A stretch of 64,000 nucleotides of DNA from Thalassospira sp. HF15 (GTDB lineage Bacteria > Pseudomonadota > Alphaproteobacteria > Rhodospirillales > Thalassospiraceae): positions 124,001 to 188,000 of the forward strand of contig NZ_JAAVKI010000002.1 of assembly GCF_011806525.1 (NCBI RefSeq), written 5' to 3'. The position numbers were made by a program, and so were the translations under genes. Shown piece by piece: positions 54,193 through 62,709 of this stretch. Within the stretch, counting starts at the first letter, position 1. Every line of letters starts with the position of its first letter. The notes under the pieces were generated by a model. The model made no database searches, was not told the origin of the DNA, and worked only from the letters and a program-made list of their open reading frames with translations.

Positions 54193-54468
54193 TTATTTGC
54201 CGTCGCCAACGACCAGTTTGCGTTTCTTCGAAACATTTCGGTCGGCATGCCAGCTGATGCGGAGCGTCAGACTGCTGCGGTCTTCGTCCTGTGAGGCTGA
54301 GACTTTCAGGTTCAAAAGACCTTCGGGCTCCAGAATGATGTCATCCTGATCATCGCTGAGCACGACTTTGCCTTTGCCCACCCCGGTCGTGATGGCCTTG
54401 AGGATCGCCTTGATCGAATCGGCGTCTTGCAAGGAATCATGGCTGAACTGTTTTTTGATCTGTTTCAT
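54193..54468 (-). CDS. Amphi-Trp domain protein
   Basis: A 91-residue acidic/basic protein matching the small 'amphi-Trp' family: VVLSDDQDDIILEPEGLLNLKV and the C-terminal LRISWHADR with the conserved Trp. I recall this family as a marker of the GAK system, together with HprK-related kinase B and an ATP-grasp enzyme, both encoded in this operon. It could be the modified or carrier protein of the system. Last gene of eight; its start overlaps the metallophosphoesterase stop (54465-54468). Confidence 0.82.
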   Translation of the reverse strand: MKQIKKQFSHDSLQDADSIKAILKAITTGVGKGKVVLSDDQDDIILEPEGLLNLKVSASQDEDRSSLTLRISWHADRNVSKKRKLVVGDGK

Positions 54469-55883
54469 CGGTTCGCCTTTGCGCTTTTATCATCGGACAG
54501 GAGGGCCGAACTTAATGCGGTCAGGGTGCGTTTCGGCTCGAACGCCTTGGCATAGGGGAAGTCGGTGCTGATGCCCAGAATATGACCTTCGGGATGGACA
54601 ATCGTCACAGCCGCGCCGGATCCTTTGAGGCCTTCCTTGTGGCGGGAATGCTGGTCAATGGTGGAGTCACATTCAAAATTGATCAGCCCACGACGCAACA
54701 TGATGCGTTGGCCATCAAGCAGATTGCGATGGCCGTGAATGATTGCGTGAATGCCGCTGTCATGGATTTTTTGCGCGCCTTCGGGGCTCAGGTGATTGTC
54801 GATCGTGCGATGTTTTGTCCGCACGGTATTGGCGATTGATCCGTAATAAAGATCAAACGGTTCGCCAAACAGGGCGTCGCGGAACTGCCGATTAAGGGCC
54901 TTGACGCCATCGGCGTGCAAAAGATCTGCCATGGCGTCATCAAAGCCGGCATGGACAAACATGAAAGACCCGACGTGATAGCCAAGGCGCATGCGTTTGA
55001 AGAACCAGTGAAACTCGCCGTCCGGCTGCAAGAACAGTTCGCGCCATTTCAGGACTGCCGCATAAACCTGGCGCATCGAAAGCCCGGCTTCTGCACAGGC
55101 GGGTTCAAAGCTGACCATTTTCTTTTTGATCCGCTTGAGTTCGACATCGATCTGCTTTTTGGGCAGATGATCGGCGGCAATTTTGGGAAATGCGTCAAAC
55201 CAGTCCGGGTGAGGGAAAAGACGCCGACGACATTCGTCCTCTTCCGGGATATCGGCAAGCGCCTTGCGCCCGGTCAGGTAGCTGTCGCGAATTTCGACAA
55301 GTAGCGGCACAACCTTGGGGCCCAGACGCAGGAAGAAATGATCATTGCGATGATCGACCTTTTCATCAGCGTCACCATTAACCGCCTGCATACCCAACAG
55401 ATTTCGAACATCATGGTTGCCCGCCAGAATGCGCACCCGTGCATCCAGCTCGATCAGGCGACGCACCGCACGCAGGAGTTTGAGGTTATGCGGCCCCTTG
55501 TCAAAGCAGTCACCGCCAATGATGAAGGTCGCCTGTTTGCCGAGGTTGGTCAGGCGGAAATTCATCACCCCCGGTCCGGTACGGCGCACCCCACCCGATG
55601 CGACGAGCGACGCCACAAACGCCTTTCGGTCCGCATGCAGATCGGAAAAGAACAGGATCGGACGTTTTGGCCAAGTCCAGAGCTTGCGCTTTGTCAGGCG
55701 ATCAAGCTCGCTTAACAGCAGTTTGCGATCGCCATTTTCCTCGCCAAAGGACTTGTCCCCGCCATAGGTCCAGTCGCGCGCTTCGCGCGGCAGTTCAGGA
55801 TAAAGCCAGGACGGCCACGGCCCTTTGTAATGGGGAAGAGGCACGTCGATCTCGGCGTTCTGATGTTTGATTGCTTCTGTCAT
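54465..55883 (-). CDS. Metallophosphoesterase (calcineurin-like)
   Basis: A 472-residue phosphoesterase. Metal ligands: Asp81 and His83 (FFSDLHADR), GGDCFDKG (Asp125, Asp128), AGNHD (Asn156, His157), and later FVHAGFD and IIHGHRN. The arrangement is PPP-like, and the protein is larger than a plain protein phosphatase with an insertion of about 130 residues around 170-300. It may dephosphorylate the product of the kinases in the same operon. ATG 55883 chosen; the next gene upstream ends 11 bases away. Confidence 0.87.
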   Translation of the reverse strand: MTEAIKHQNAEIDVPLPHYKGPWPSWLYPELPREARDWTYGGDKSFGEENGDRKLLLSELDRLTKRKLWTWPKRPILFFSDLHADRKAFVASLVASGGVRRTGPGVMNFRLTNLGKQATFIIGGDCFDKGPHNLKLLRAVRRLIELDARVRILAGNHDVRNLLGMQAVNGDADEKVDHRNDHFFLRLGPKVVPLLVEIRDSYLTGRKALADIPEEDECRRRLFPHPDWFDAFPKIAADHLPKKQIDVELKRIKKKMVSFEPACAEAGLSMRQVYAAVLKWRELFLQPDGEFHWFFKRMRLGYHVGSFMFVHAGFDDAMADLLHADGVKALNRQFRDALFGEPFDLYYGSIANTVRTKHRTIDNHLSPEGAQKIHDSGIHAIIHGHRNLLDGQRIMLRRGLINFECDSTIDQHSRHKEGLKGSGAAVTIVHPEGHILGISTDFPYAKAFEPKRTLTALSSALLSDDKSAKANR

Positions 55884-55894
55884 TGGCTTAGGGC

Positions 55895-56578
55895 CTAATC
55901 CAATACCGGTTCCGCTTTGGCGCGGACCTTCCAATCGCCTGCCACATGATACCACGTGCAATCGGCATGATGTTCGAGCACGACCGGGCGGGCATGATAC
56001 ATGCTAAGGGCGGCGATCTCATCAAACCGCAACACGCCCAAATGATGGGCGGCGTGGCGGAACGATGCGCCGTGACCGACAAAGACCTTGAGGGTGTCGC
56101 GCGTTGGAAATTCTTTCATATGTTTGGTCAGATGGGCCGCCACCCGTTCACCCGATTGCATCAGGGATTCGGCACCCTGAAATGGCAGGCGAAAGTGGCT
56201 GTCGGATTTCCAGCCTTCGGGAAGCGGATCAAACCTTGGATCGGCGTCGACGATCTGATTGATTTCCGAAATGCTGAGATTCGCCAGCGCGCCGACACTG
56301 CGTTCAGCCAGTGCATCATGACAGATGACCGAGAAATCACCCGTGAGCGTGGTCGCGATGATGTCGGCGGTTGCCCATGCACGCAGCATCTGTGAACTGT
56401 CGATCACGGGATCAATTTCCGCGCCAAGATCGGTCGCTAGTTTGGCTAGTGTTTTGGCGGCATCATGGGCTTGTTGTTCGCCACACGCGGTCAGGGCAAA
56501 GGGCTGATGCGCACTCGGTACGTTTTCCCGTTGATGGTAATCGCCGTGGCGGACAAGGGCAGCAAAATGTCGGGCCAT
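55895..56578 (-). CDS. Histidine phosphatase superfamily protein (SixA-like), copy 1
   Basis: A 227-residue enzyme of the RHG family: LVRHGDYHQRE at the N-terminus holds the phospho-accepting His, VFVGHGASFRHAAHHLG the second catalytic His, and a Glu lies in the ALAERSVG segment. These act on phosphohistidine or small phosphorylated molecules. A second member, fused to NUDIX, is coded two bases upstream, so the operon has two such phosphatases. Confidence 0.88.
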   Translation of the reverse strand: MARHFAALVRHGDYHQRENVPSAHQPFALTACGEQQAHDAAKTLAKLATDLGAEIDPVIDSSQMLRAWATADIIATTLTGDFSVICHDALAERSVGALANLSISEINQIVDADPRFDPLPEGWKSDSHFRLPFQGAESLMQSGERVAAHLTKHMKEFPTRDTLKVFVGHGASFRHAAHHLGVLRFDEIAALSMYHARPVVLEHHADCTWYHVAGDWKVRAKAEPVLD

Positions 56579-56580
56579 GA

Positions 56581-57555
56581 TTATCGGGCCTCCTTGCCAT
56601 GGGCGGCAGCAAAATCAAGAATGATCGCCTTAAGCGCATCTTCCTTGATGTGTTGGGCAGCAACTTCGGGTGCAACCCAGCGGCGATGCCGATGGCTTTC
56701 TTCCCAGACTGTATCAGAAAGTTCCTCGGTGACCGCCATCGGATAGACCGCAACGTTGCATGTCGCGCCCCACTTTTCATAGGTATAGGTGCCAATGGCT
56801 GTTTCATGTACGCGCCCGCGCACACCGGCCTCTTCCTCGGCCTCTTGGGCGGCGGAGTCCTGCGCGCTTAAACCCGGTTCATGAATGCCCTTGGGCACGA
56901 CCCAGTGGTTTTTCTTGCTTGACGTGATCACAAGGATTTCAAGCACCCCGTCCTTGAACCGGTAGGGTATGACGGCCGACTGGGTGTAATAATAGGCCGG
57001 ACGGTCGCGCCATTCCCGACCATTGGCGGCTTCGAAGGGGAAGGCCTCTGGCAAGGTTTTTGGTCGGATGTAGTTTGCTACTTTTGCACAATCACCGGAT
57101 AAATTCCGCCAATCATTTGGCATTTCCAGATGAACAAGTGCTCCGGTTTTCATAACCCCACTATCATCCGTTATCGAAAAGGGTGACGGGGCAAGATAGC
57201 GCACAAGATCTTCCAAGCCCGGATTATGTCCGACAATCATGATCCGGTTTGGCGCGCCCGCGAATTTGGCCAGCACACCCAGCAGGGCTTCACAGGAGGC
57301 GTTATAAACCCGGTCATCCTCGATGATATCGTGGGCTTGCGTGCCCCCGGCCTTGAGCATTTTTTCCGCCGTAACAAAGGCCCTTTCAGCCGGTGACGAC
57401 ACCGTCACATCGGGCAACAGGGCATGTTCTTGAAGCCATGCCCCAATGCGCTGCGCCTGGCGTTTACCCTTGGTCTTGAGCGGGCGATCCCGATCCGCCA
57501 TTCCAGGTGGGTCTTTTGCCTTGCCGTGGCGCAGGAGCAGCAATTCACGGGTCAT
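56581..57555 (-). CDS. SixA phosphatase-NUDIX fusion protein
   Basis: A 324-residue two-domain protein. Residues 1-160 are a SixA-type histidine phosphatase (LLLLRHGKAKDPP with His10, MIVGHNPGLEDL with His110). Residues about 185-320 are a NUDIX domain with the box at 223-245 (PKGIHEPGLSAQ, then EAEEEAGV); the first box Glu is Leu and the usual Arg is Gln, a form close to diphosphoinositol-polyphosphate-type enzymes. Mycobacterial MutT1 has the same two domains in the opposite order. The start overlaps the kinase stop (ATGA, 57552-57555). Confidence 0.88.
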   Translation of the reverse strand: MTRELLLLRHGKAKDPPGMADRDRPLKTKGKRQAQRIGAWLQEHALLPDVTVSSPAERAFVTAEKMLKAGGTQAHDIIEDDRVYNASCEALLGVLAKFAGAPNRIMIVGHNPGLEDLVRYLAPSPFSITDDSGVMKTGALVHLEMPNDWRNLSGDCAKVANYIRPKTLPEAFPFEAANGREWRDRPAYYYTQSAVIPYRFKDGVLEILVITSSKKNHWVVPKGIHEPGLSAQDSAAQEAEEEAGVRGRVHETAIGTYTYEKWGATCNVAVYPMAVTEELSDTVWEESHRHRRWVAPEVAAQHIKEDALKAIILDFAAAHGKEAR

Positions 57556-58709
57556 GCCTGCACGCCTTTATTAAGCTGGCCTTTGTCAAAAATCTGCGCA
57601 GAACACTGTCGGGCAATCTCGTCAAAATTAACGCGACCGGTCACCTCGAAGATTGGCACACGATCAAAAACAGCGAGATAGGCGTCCTCATCAAGGGCCT
57701 GATCACTTTCAAACATGCTGCCATCTGCCCGTTGGTAAAACGGGCCGGGTGATTTCATCACAGCCGCAAGAAGATCGCGCCGTGCAGCAAGATCGACCTG
57801 GGTGATTTGCGGCGGTGTATCAGCATCGTGCGACCAGTTCAAAATCAGAAAGCCACATAAGGGCGCGCGGGCGGTGATGCGTTCGGGGCCATAGATCTTT
57901 TCGATATCAACATCGTATTTTTCTTCGATGTCCCAAAGCTCAGCCGTTGGCAATGCCGCCAGTTCGGCACGGCGGGCAGGCGAGACGATGGTGTCCAAAC
58001 GCGGATTATTAAGCGCCGTACCGGGATTGATGCGTGGCAATTTCGGAATGCCTGCCGCCCAAACATCGCCGTCACAGTGACGGACAAAAAGACGATCGTT
58101 TGACAGAAAAGCCGTACCGGTTTCATCAAGCATATGAAGCATCAGGGTCGATTTTCCGCCACCGGAAAATCCCGCCAGACCAAGGGCCCGACCGTTGCGC
58201 ACCAGACCGGCTGCATGGCAGATCGCCCATCCGTCTTGTTGCAGCCAGTTCATGTATTGGGCATTGATGAAATTGATCACCTGATTGTCGTTTTCCAGAC
58301 ACGGCCCGGCGGCGATGACATGATCACGGCTTTGCAGAAAAACCATGCCGGTGCGGACCTTTTTGACGATGCGCCCATCGGCCAAATCGACATAGGCATC
58401 CTTGCGCCCGCTTTTTCCGGCTTCGCGCGGCCAATCGATATAGACAACGTCGAGATCGGGCGGCGGGCATTCGAACGCATGAATTTCGATGGTCGCAGTG
58501 GGGGTCGGAGTGGGGGTCGGGACCGCGCCCGAAACCACGATATGTTTGAAATAAGCGCGCAGTTTTTCCAGAAGCGGGGCCGAGTTCGAGCAGACCTTAA
58601 TCGTCATATCGGGCAATGCCTGCAAAAGCCCGTCCGGCTGCAGTGTCATGCCACGGGCCAACTGTGCGGCGACATCTTTGGCGATCATAGAAGTGGTGGT
58701 TTTGCTCAT
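57552..58709 (-). CDS. HprK-related kinase B (GAK system)
   Basis: A 385-residue protein of the HPr-kinase-like family. The P-loop LAGFSGGGKSTL (about 178-190) follows ICHAAGLV, and FLSNDRLFVR is the acidic motif after it, as in HprK. The N-terminal 150 residues are divergent, with a short Pro-Thr repeat (TPTPTPT, about 66-72). Family 'HprK-related kinase B' is defined by its link with an ATP-grasp enzyme, here the gene overlapping at 58706-58709. Its target may be a protein Ser/Thr or a small molecule. Confidence 0.88.
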   Translation of the reverse strand: MSKTTTSMIAKDVAAQLARGMTLQPDGLLQALPDMTIKVCSNSAPLLEKLRAYFKHIVVSGAVPTPTPTPTATIEIHAFECPPPDLDVVYIDWPREAGKSGRKDAYVDLADGRIVKKVRTGMVFLQSRDHVIAAGPCLENDNQVINFINAQYMNWLQQDGWAICHAAGLVRNGRALGLAGFSGGGKSTLMLHMLDETGTAFLSNDRLFVRHCDGDVWAAGIPKLPRINPGTALNNPRLDTIVSPARRAELAALPTAELWDIEEKYDVDIEKIYGPERITARAPLCGFLILNWSHDADTPPQITQVDLAARRDLLAAVMKSPGPFYQRADGSMFESDQALDEDAYLAVFDRVPIFEVTGRVNFDEIARQCSAQIFDKGQLNKGVQA

Positions 58710-59593
58710 GACAGCGCATCCAGAACGTAATCGGCATAAAGGCCAGCGGCATCAATGCCAATGCCTTCCTTGGCACCACGGAAACCGCCGAAGGCGGAGA
58801 CCTCGAACACGATGGGGCCTTGATCGGTCATCGCGACATCGACGGTGGTGAAGTCCATGTCAAACAGGTCCTGCGCACGGCGCGCCATTTCAACGACATC
58901 CGGATCACATTCAAACGGGGCGTATTTCCCGCCGCTATTGATCGTCGTATTCCAGGCATCATCCTTGGCAACGCGTGCATAGGCGCCGTGATATTCACCG
59001 CCAAGAAACACAAGGCCAAGATCCTGCCCCGGCAGGTTCAGTTTGCGTTGGATATACATCATCGGGTTTTCCGCCTTAAACGCGGTGACCGCCTTGATGA
59101 TGTCTGCGTCCGACTGATCGGCATCAATGATTGTCATGCCGCGCGCCTTGGTCGAATAAAGCGGCTTGAAGACAGCAGAGCCAAAGGTTTTGACGGCATC
59201 AACGGCGATATCAATATTTTCGGTGGCTTCGGTGTCAGGCATCGGAATGCCGCCATTGCGCAAGGTGACCGTGCAGGACAGGCGGTTGATCAGGCGCAGG
59301 ATATTTACAGCCGGACTAAAGACCCGCACCCCGGCGGCCTCGACAAGACGCAGCAATTCAAGGCGATCAAGCGCGTGCGGGCTATAGGTTTCGGTGATTT
59401 TCTTGACCACCACACCATCAAGTTTGCACAGATCAATACCCGTTGCCGTCACCTTTCCGGTGGCAAGATCAGCCGTCACATCGGCCATATCGATCACAAG
59501 CCGGAAACCGGTTCTTTGTTCGAGTGCGTCGGCCAATGCCTCGGTCGACCATTTTCCGGGAATGCCGACAACGGCGATTTTCTTATCAGTCAA
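58706..59593 (-). CDS. ATP-grasp enzyme (GAK system type)
   Basis: A 295-residue ATP-grasp ligase: N-terminal MTDKKIAVVGIPGKWS with a Rossmann-like start, central PVNILRLINRLSCT region, FKPLYSTKARGM with the ATP-binding Lys, VFLGGEYHGAYARV and the C-terminal VAMTDQGPIVFEVSAFGGF with metal-binding Glu and Asn-like positions. It resembles RimK/glutathione-synthase-type ligases, which join an amino acid to an acceptor carboxylate. The only sound start is TTG 59593, eight bases inside the upstream gene, with AAGGA upstream. Confidence 0.87.
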   Translation of the reverse strand: MTDKKIAVVGIPGKWSTEALADALEQRTGFRLVIDMADVTADLATGKVTATGIDLCKLDGVVVKKITETYSPHALDRLELLRLVEAAGVRVFSPAVNILRLINRLSCTVTLRNGGIPMPDTEATENIDIAVDAVKTFGSAVFKPLYSTKARGMTIIDADQSDADIIKAVTAFKAENPMMYIQRKLNLPGQDLGLVFLGGEYHGAYARVAKDDAWNTTINSGGKYAPFECDPDVVEMARRAQDLFDMDFTTVDVAMTDQGPIVFEVSAFGGFRGAKEGIGIDAAGLYADYVLDALS

Positions 59594-61232
59594 TGAACAG
59601 GTCCTTGATCGGGGCGGTAAAGTCTTGGGCTTTTTGCGGGTCGGAGGAAACGACACGTTCCATCAGATAGCGCGCACGCGCCATCATGTTACGCGATAGC
59701 GACGGATCGAGGATGAAGCGTGTCGAGGTGGCAAAGGAACGCGCCAACCCAAGGGCCAGGCGCAACTCAAAGGTATCATCACCTGCCTTTTGCGCGAAAC
59801 GACGGGCAAAGCCATAAAAATCCGCCGTGATCTGATGCACGCGTTTGCGACGTTCCGCATCGAGCGCCTGCAGGCGATAGCCCGAGACCATGAACACCGA
59901 TACGTCCTGCAGGAAATCCATATCCGTGGAACGGTGCAGATCGATAAAGCGGATCGCACGCGTGTCGGCGTCATAGATGATGTTATCAAAGTTGAAGTCG
60001 CCGTGGATATGAACGGTATAGGGCTTTTTAAGCTTGGCCTCACGTGCCGCACAGGCCTTGATCAGATCCGCAAACGACAGGACAGAATGCCCGCCGATCA
60101 TGCAGCCATCGTCTTTGAACGCCTTGTGGATATCGTAGACCGCGTCCATGCGCTTTGCCAGTTGGGTCATATAGAGTGCCGGCACCGGTTTTTTGACGTG
60201 GGTTTTACGCCATACCGCGCGCAACGTCTTTTTCAACGCCTTGAAAGCCTCGTCGAGCAATGCCGGATCTTCTTGCAGCAGGATCTGTTCAAATGTCAGG
60301 CCCGGAAGATGTTCAATCAGAAGGGCGGCCTGATCCTGCTTCTTGTAGAAGGACAGGATCTTTGGCGCCAGACCCGGATAGATCGCATTCCACCGGTCGA
60401 CCTTCTGACGTTCTTCCTTGAGCTTGCGACGTTTGCCGTCCTTGAACACCGCGATATAGCTGTCATCATCAGCCCCAAGCTCCGCCACCCCGGAAATGGC
60501 ACTGCCCGACCGGGTCTGGGCAAGCGGTTCGATGGTGATGTCACCGGCCTTGCGGTTGCCGCGCAGGTGCTTGATGGTTGCTGAGAGCGAGCGATAACGA
60601 TCCGCTGTCAATTGCTGGCCCATATTGGCCGAAATGATTGCATCGCCCATATCCTGAACGATGGTGCCCATCTCTTCGATGCGCTGCGCCATGAAGATCG
60701 ACACGATCACGACTGCCGGGTCCTTGCGCTTTTTCAGATCCGCGTTGCAGGCGCGAATAAGCTGTTTGTAGTCTTCATCGATCTTGCTTTTGACCTTGAT
60801 AGCCTTAACAGCGGTTGAGGTATCGGCTTCGTCTATTGCCTGTTCTATCAACTCAAGACCATGTTCTACATGCGCCAGAAGGGCGGCATGCCGACGGCGC
60901 TTTCGGCGCGGAACGTCTTCAAGTTTTTCATATTGCCGGACGCAATCGCGGCACAGGCGGGTCAGGCGTTCAAGATCAATGGCGATGGATTCCACCGCGC
61001 GCAGCATCAAGGCATCCGGGCTTGATTTCGGCGTTTGCATGGTGGCTGCGATACAACCATCGCGGACCCGCATTTTCAGATTGTCGGCATACCCGCTGCG
61101 ATCAAGTACCTTTCGTGCCAGCTCAAGCGACCCTTGTTCCAACGCATCACGTAATTCAGCGACCTGTGCGCTGGTTTCGATCCACAAAAAGCGGAAATTG
61201 TCGCGTGCCGGAGCGGATAAGGCTGTGGTCAT
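59586..61232 (-). CDS. PhoU-like/aminoglycoside phosphotransferase-type kinase fusion
   Basis: A 548-residue protein. Residues about 20-225 are all-helical and resemble a PhoU domain (repeats of long helices, PDALMLRAVESIAIDLERL and DPAVVIVSIFMAQRIEEMG). Residues about 240-540 form a kinase of the APH/choline-kinase type: YIAVFKDGKR, LLIEHLPGLTFEQIL, HIHGDFNFDNIIYD (His410, Asp412, Asn417) and FIDLHRS (Asp431, metal binding). The fusion suggests a kinase gated by a phosphate-sensing module. It overlaps both neighbours by four and eight bases. Confidence 0.85.
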   Translation of the reverse strand: MTTALSAPARDNFRFLWIETSAQVAELRDALEQGSLELARKVLDRSGYADNLKMRVRDGCIAATMQTPKSSPDALMLRAVESIAIDLERLTRLCRDCVRQYEKLEDVPRRKRRRHAALLAHVEHGLELIEQAIDEADTSTAVKAIKVKSKIDEDYKQLIRACNADLKKRKDPAVVIVSIFMAQRIEEMGTIVQDMGDAIISANMGQQLTADRYRSLSATIKHLRGNRKAGDITIEPLAQTRSGSAISGVAELGADDDSYIAVFKDGKRRKLKEERQKVDRWNAIYPGLAPKILSFYKKQDQAALLIEHLPGLTFEQILLQEDPALLDEAFKALKKTLRAVWRKTHVKKPVPALYMTQLAKRMDAVYDIHKAFKDDGCMIGGHSVLSFADLIKACAAREAKLKKPYTVHIHGDFNFDNIIYDADTRAIRFIDLHRSTDMDFLQDVSVFMVSGYRLQALDAERRKRVHQITADFYGFARRFAQKAGDDTFELRLALGLARSFATSTRFILDPSLSRNMMARARYLMERVVSSDPQKAQDFTAPIKDLFID

Positions 61233-61708
61233 GTGATCTGCCCAAGATAGACAGGATGTTCTTGATGTTCTGGCGCGGCTGCCATCAGTACCGCCCGCAG
61301 ATCATTCGGGAAAAGCGGCGCATTTGGCAATTTGGCCAATGGCAGCCACACGACATCCTTTTGGTTCTTGTCCGGTGCAGGGCCGTTGGCGGGGACATAG
61401 CCATCGGGCACAGAACATGAAAACAGAAACTCTACTGCATGCTTTTTTAACTTCGGATAGGCGCTGCGTGGTTTGAAAAAATCCGCCACATGCACCAGAT
61501 CACCAACAGAAATCGCCGTGCCAAGCTCTTCTTCGCATTCGCGGATGAGGGCGGCCTGCAATGTTTCGTTTTCCTCCTGTGCGCCACCAGGTAACGCATA
61601 ACGCGTCCCGTAAGACGGGTTGTGTTTGTGCAGCAGCAAAATCGCACCATCGCGGACGATCACCGCGCGCGCGCAGTTCCGGATTGTCGGCGCCAAGTTT
61701 TCCGTCAT
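61229..61708 (-). CDS. NUDIX hydrolase, first gene of the operon
   Basis: A 159-residue hydrolase with an intact NUDIX box at 42-63 (GAQEENETLQAALIRECEEELG), unlike the altered box of the fusion protein in the same operon. It would hydrolyse a nucleoside diphosphate linked to another group, or a related pyrophosphate. Its stop overlaps the start of the PhoU-kinase gene (ATGA, 61229-61232). The promoter for all eight genes should lie within 61709-61900. Confidence 0.9.
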   Translation of the reverse strand: MTENLAPTIRNCARAVIVRDGAILLLHKHNPSYGTRYALPGGAQEENETLQAALIRECEEELGTAISVGDLVHVADFFKPRSAYPKLKKHAVEFLFSCSVPDGYVPANGPAPDKNQKDVVWLPLAKLPNAPLFPNDLRAVLMAAAPEHQEHPVYLGQIT

Positions 61709-61856
61709 TGCCGAGATTCTCCACGCAATAGGCCAGACATGAGAAATATCATCCCAACGCCGCCCAAAAAAGGACGGAACCGGCTGTCATATAATTATAA
61801 CACAGGAAGCCCGAACCGAGGTCCCGCAGCGGCCAGCTTACTACGCGGCAAAACAA

Positions 61857-61895
61857 AAAGCCGGAGATGGGGGTAACCTCATCTCCGGCTTTTTG
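61857..61895. terminator. Copy 2 of the repeated hairpin
   Basis: AAAAAGCCGGAGATG-GGGGTAACCT-CATCTCCGGCTTTTT, differing from copy 1 (54116-54152) only in the loop. It terminates the DUF1028 transcript side or insulates the operon. The remaining intergenic sequence (61709-62007) has only a small ATAAGC-CTAAT-GCTTAT repeat near 61916. Confidence 0.8.
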
Positions 61896-62007
61896 ATTCT
61901 GGCGTTAATTCACAATAAGCCTAATGCTTATAAATATGAGCTTACGACCTGTGATGCGGCTTATATTTCCAGCCAGTCCTTGCGGGAAAATTCCGGATCA
62001 GTCTGTA

Positions 62008-62682
62008 TTACTGGTCACCGGGCACGCCGTAGCTTGGTGCGGCTGTCGGATCGATGGCGCGGGTGACGTAATCCTGCAGCTGGGGCTTGTAGAGCTGCCA
62101 GATTGAGGCCAGTTCAGCGATCGGGTCCCCTTCGGTCCAATCAACGCGAAGGTCGGCAATCGGCCAACTGACATCGCGCACGAGATAAAGCCCCGCAGAA
62201 TGCACCGGGCCGGCTTCGCCGCCGCTTTCCTGCCCGGCCTTCATCGCCGCAAGCAGGCGATCACCCAAATCACCCTGCGCAAACTCAAAAGCCGCAACCA
62301 TCGCAGCAGGCACCGTATCGTTGGCCAGAAGATTACCCGCCGCGGCACAATCCCTGCCCTGGGTCACGGCATTGATGCCAAGGGTTTCAGACCCCGAAAA
62401 AACAGCCGATTTTCCCGTACGATCCAGCAGGACAATCTGACGCCAGGGCGCGGTCGCATAATCGCCAAGCAATTTGGCAAGTGCGTCTTCTGCGCCCAGT
62501 TCATTTTGCATCAAATCCAGTCCTTTCGGACCAAGGGACGGGTCGGTGATATTTTGAGACGCCACCACACCGACACCGGCCCGCGCATGGGCGCAGCGGG
62601 CAGCAACCGCCGGGGATGACGAAGAAATCGCGATACCCATGGTACCGGTTTCAGAACAGCGCGCAGAAATGGAAAAGGTCAT
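62008..62682 (-). CDS. DUF1028 family Ntn-hydrolase-like protein
   Basis: A 224-residue protein matching DUF1028: TFSISARCSETGTMGIAISSSSPAVAARCAHA at the N-terminus and the GKSAVFSGSETL and AAGNLLAND segments. The family has the Ntn-hydrolase fold and is often found with RidA and M20-type peptidases; its reaction is not settled. It follows ridA by 27 bases and is probably co-transcribed with it. Confidence 0.88.
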   Translation of the reverse strand: MTFSISARCSETGTMGIAISSSSPAVAARCAHARAGVGVVASQNITDPSLGPKGLDLMQNELGAEDALAKLLGDYATAPWRQIVLLDRTGKSAVFSGSETLGINAVTQGRDCAAAGNLLANDTVPAAMVAAFEFAQGDLGDRLLAAMKAGQESGGEAGPVHSAGLYLVRDVSWPIADLRVDWTEGDPIAELASIWQLYKPQLQDYVTRAIDPTAAPSYGVPGDQ

Positions 62683-62709
62683 TGCAAACTCTTTGGTTCG
62701 GTAAAAAAG

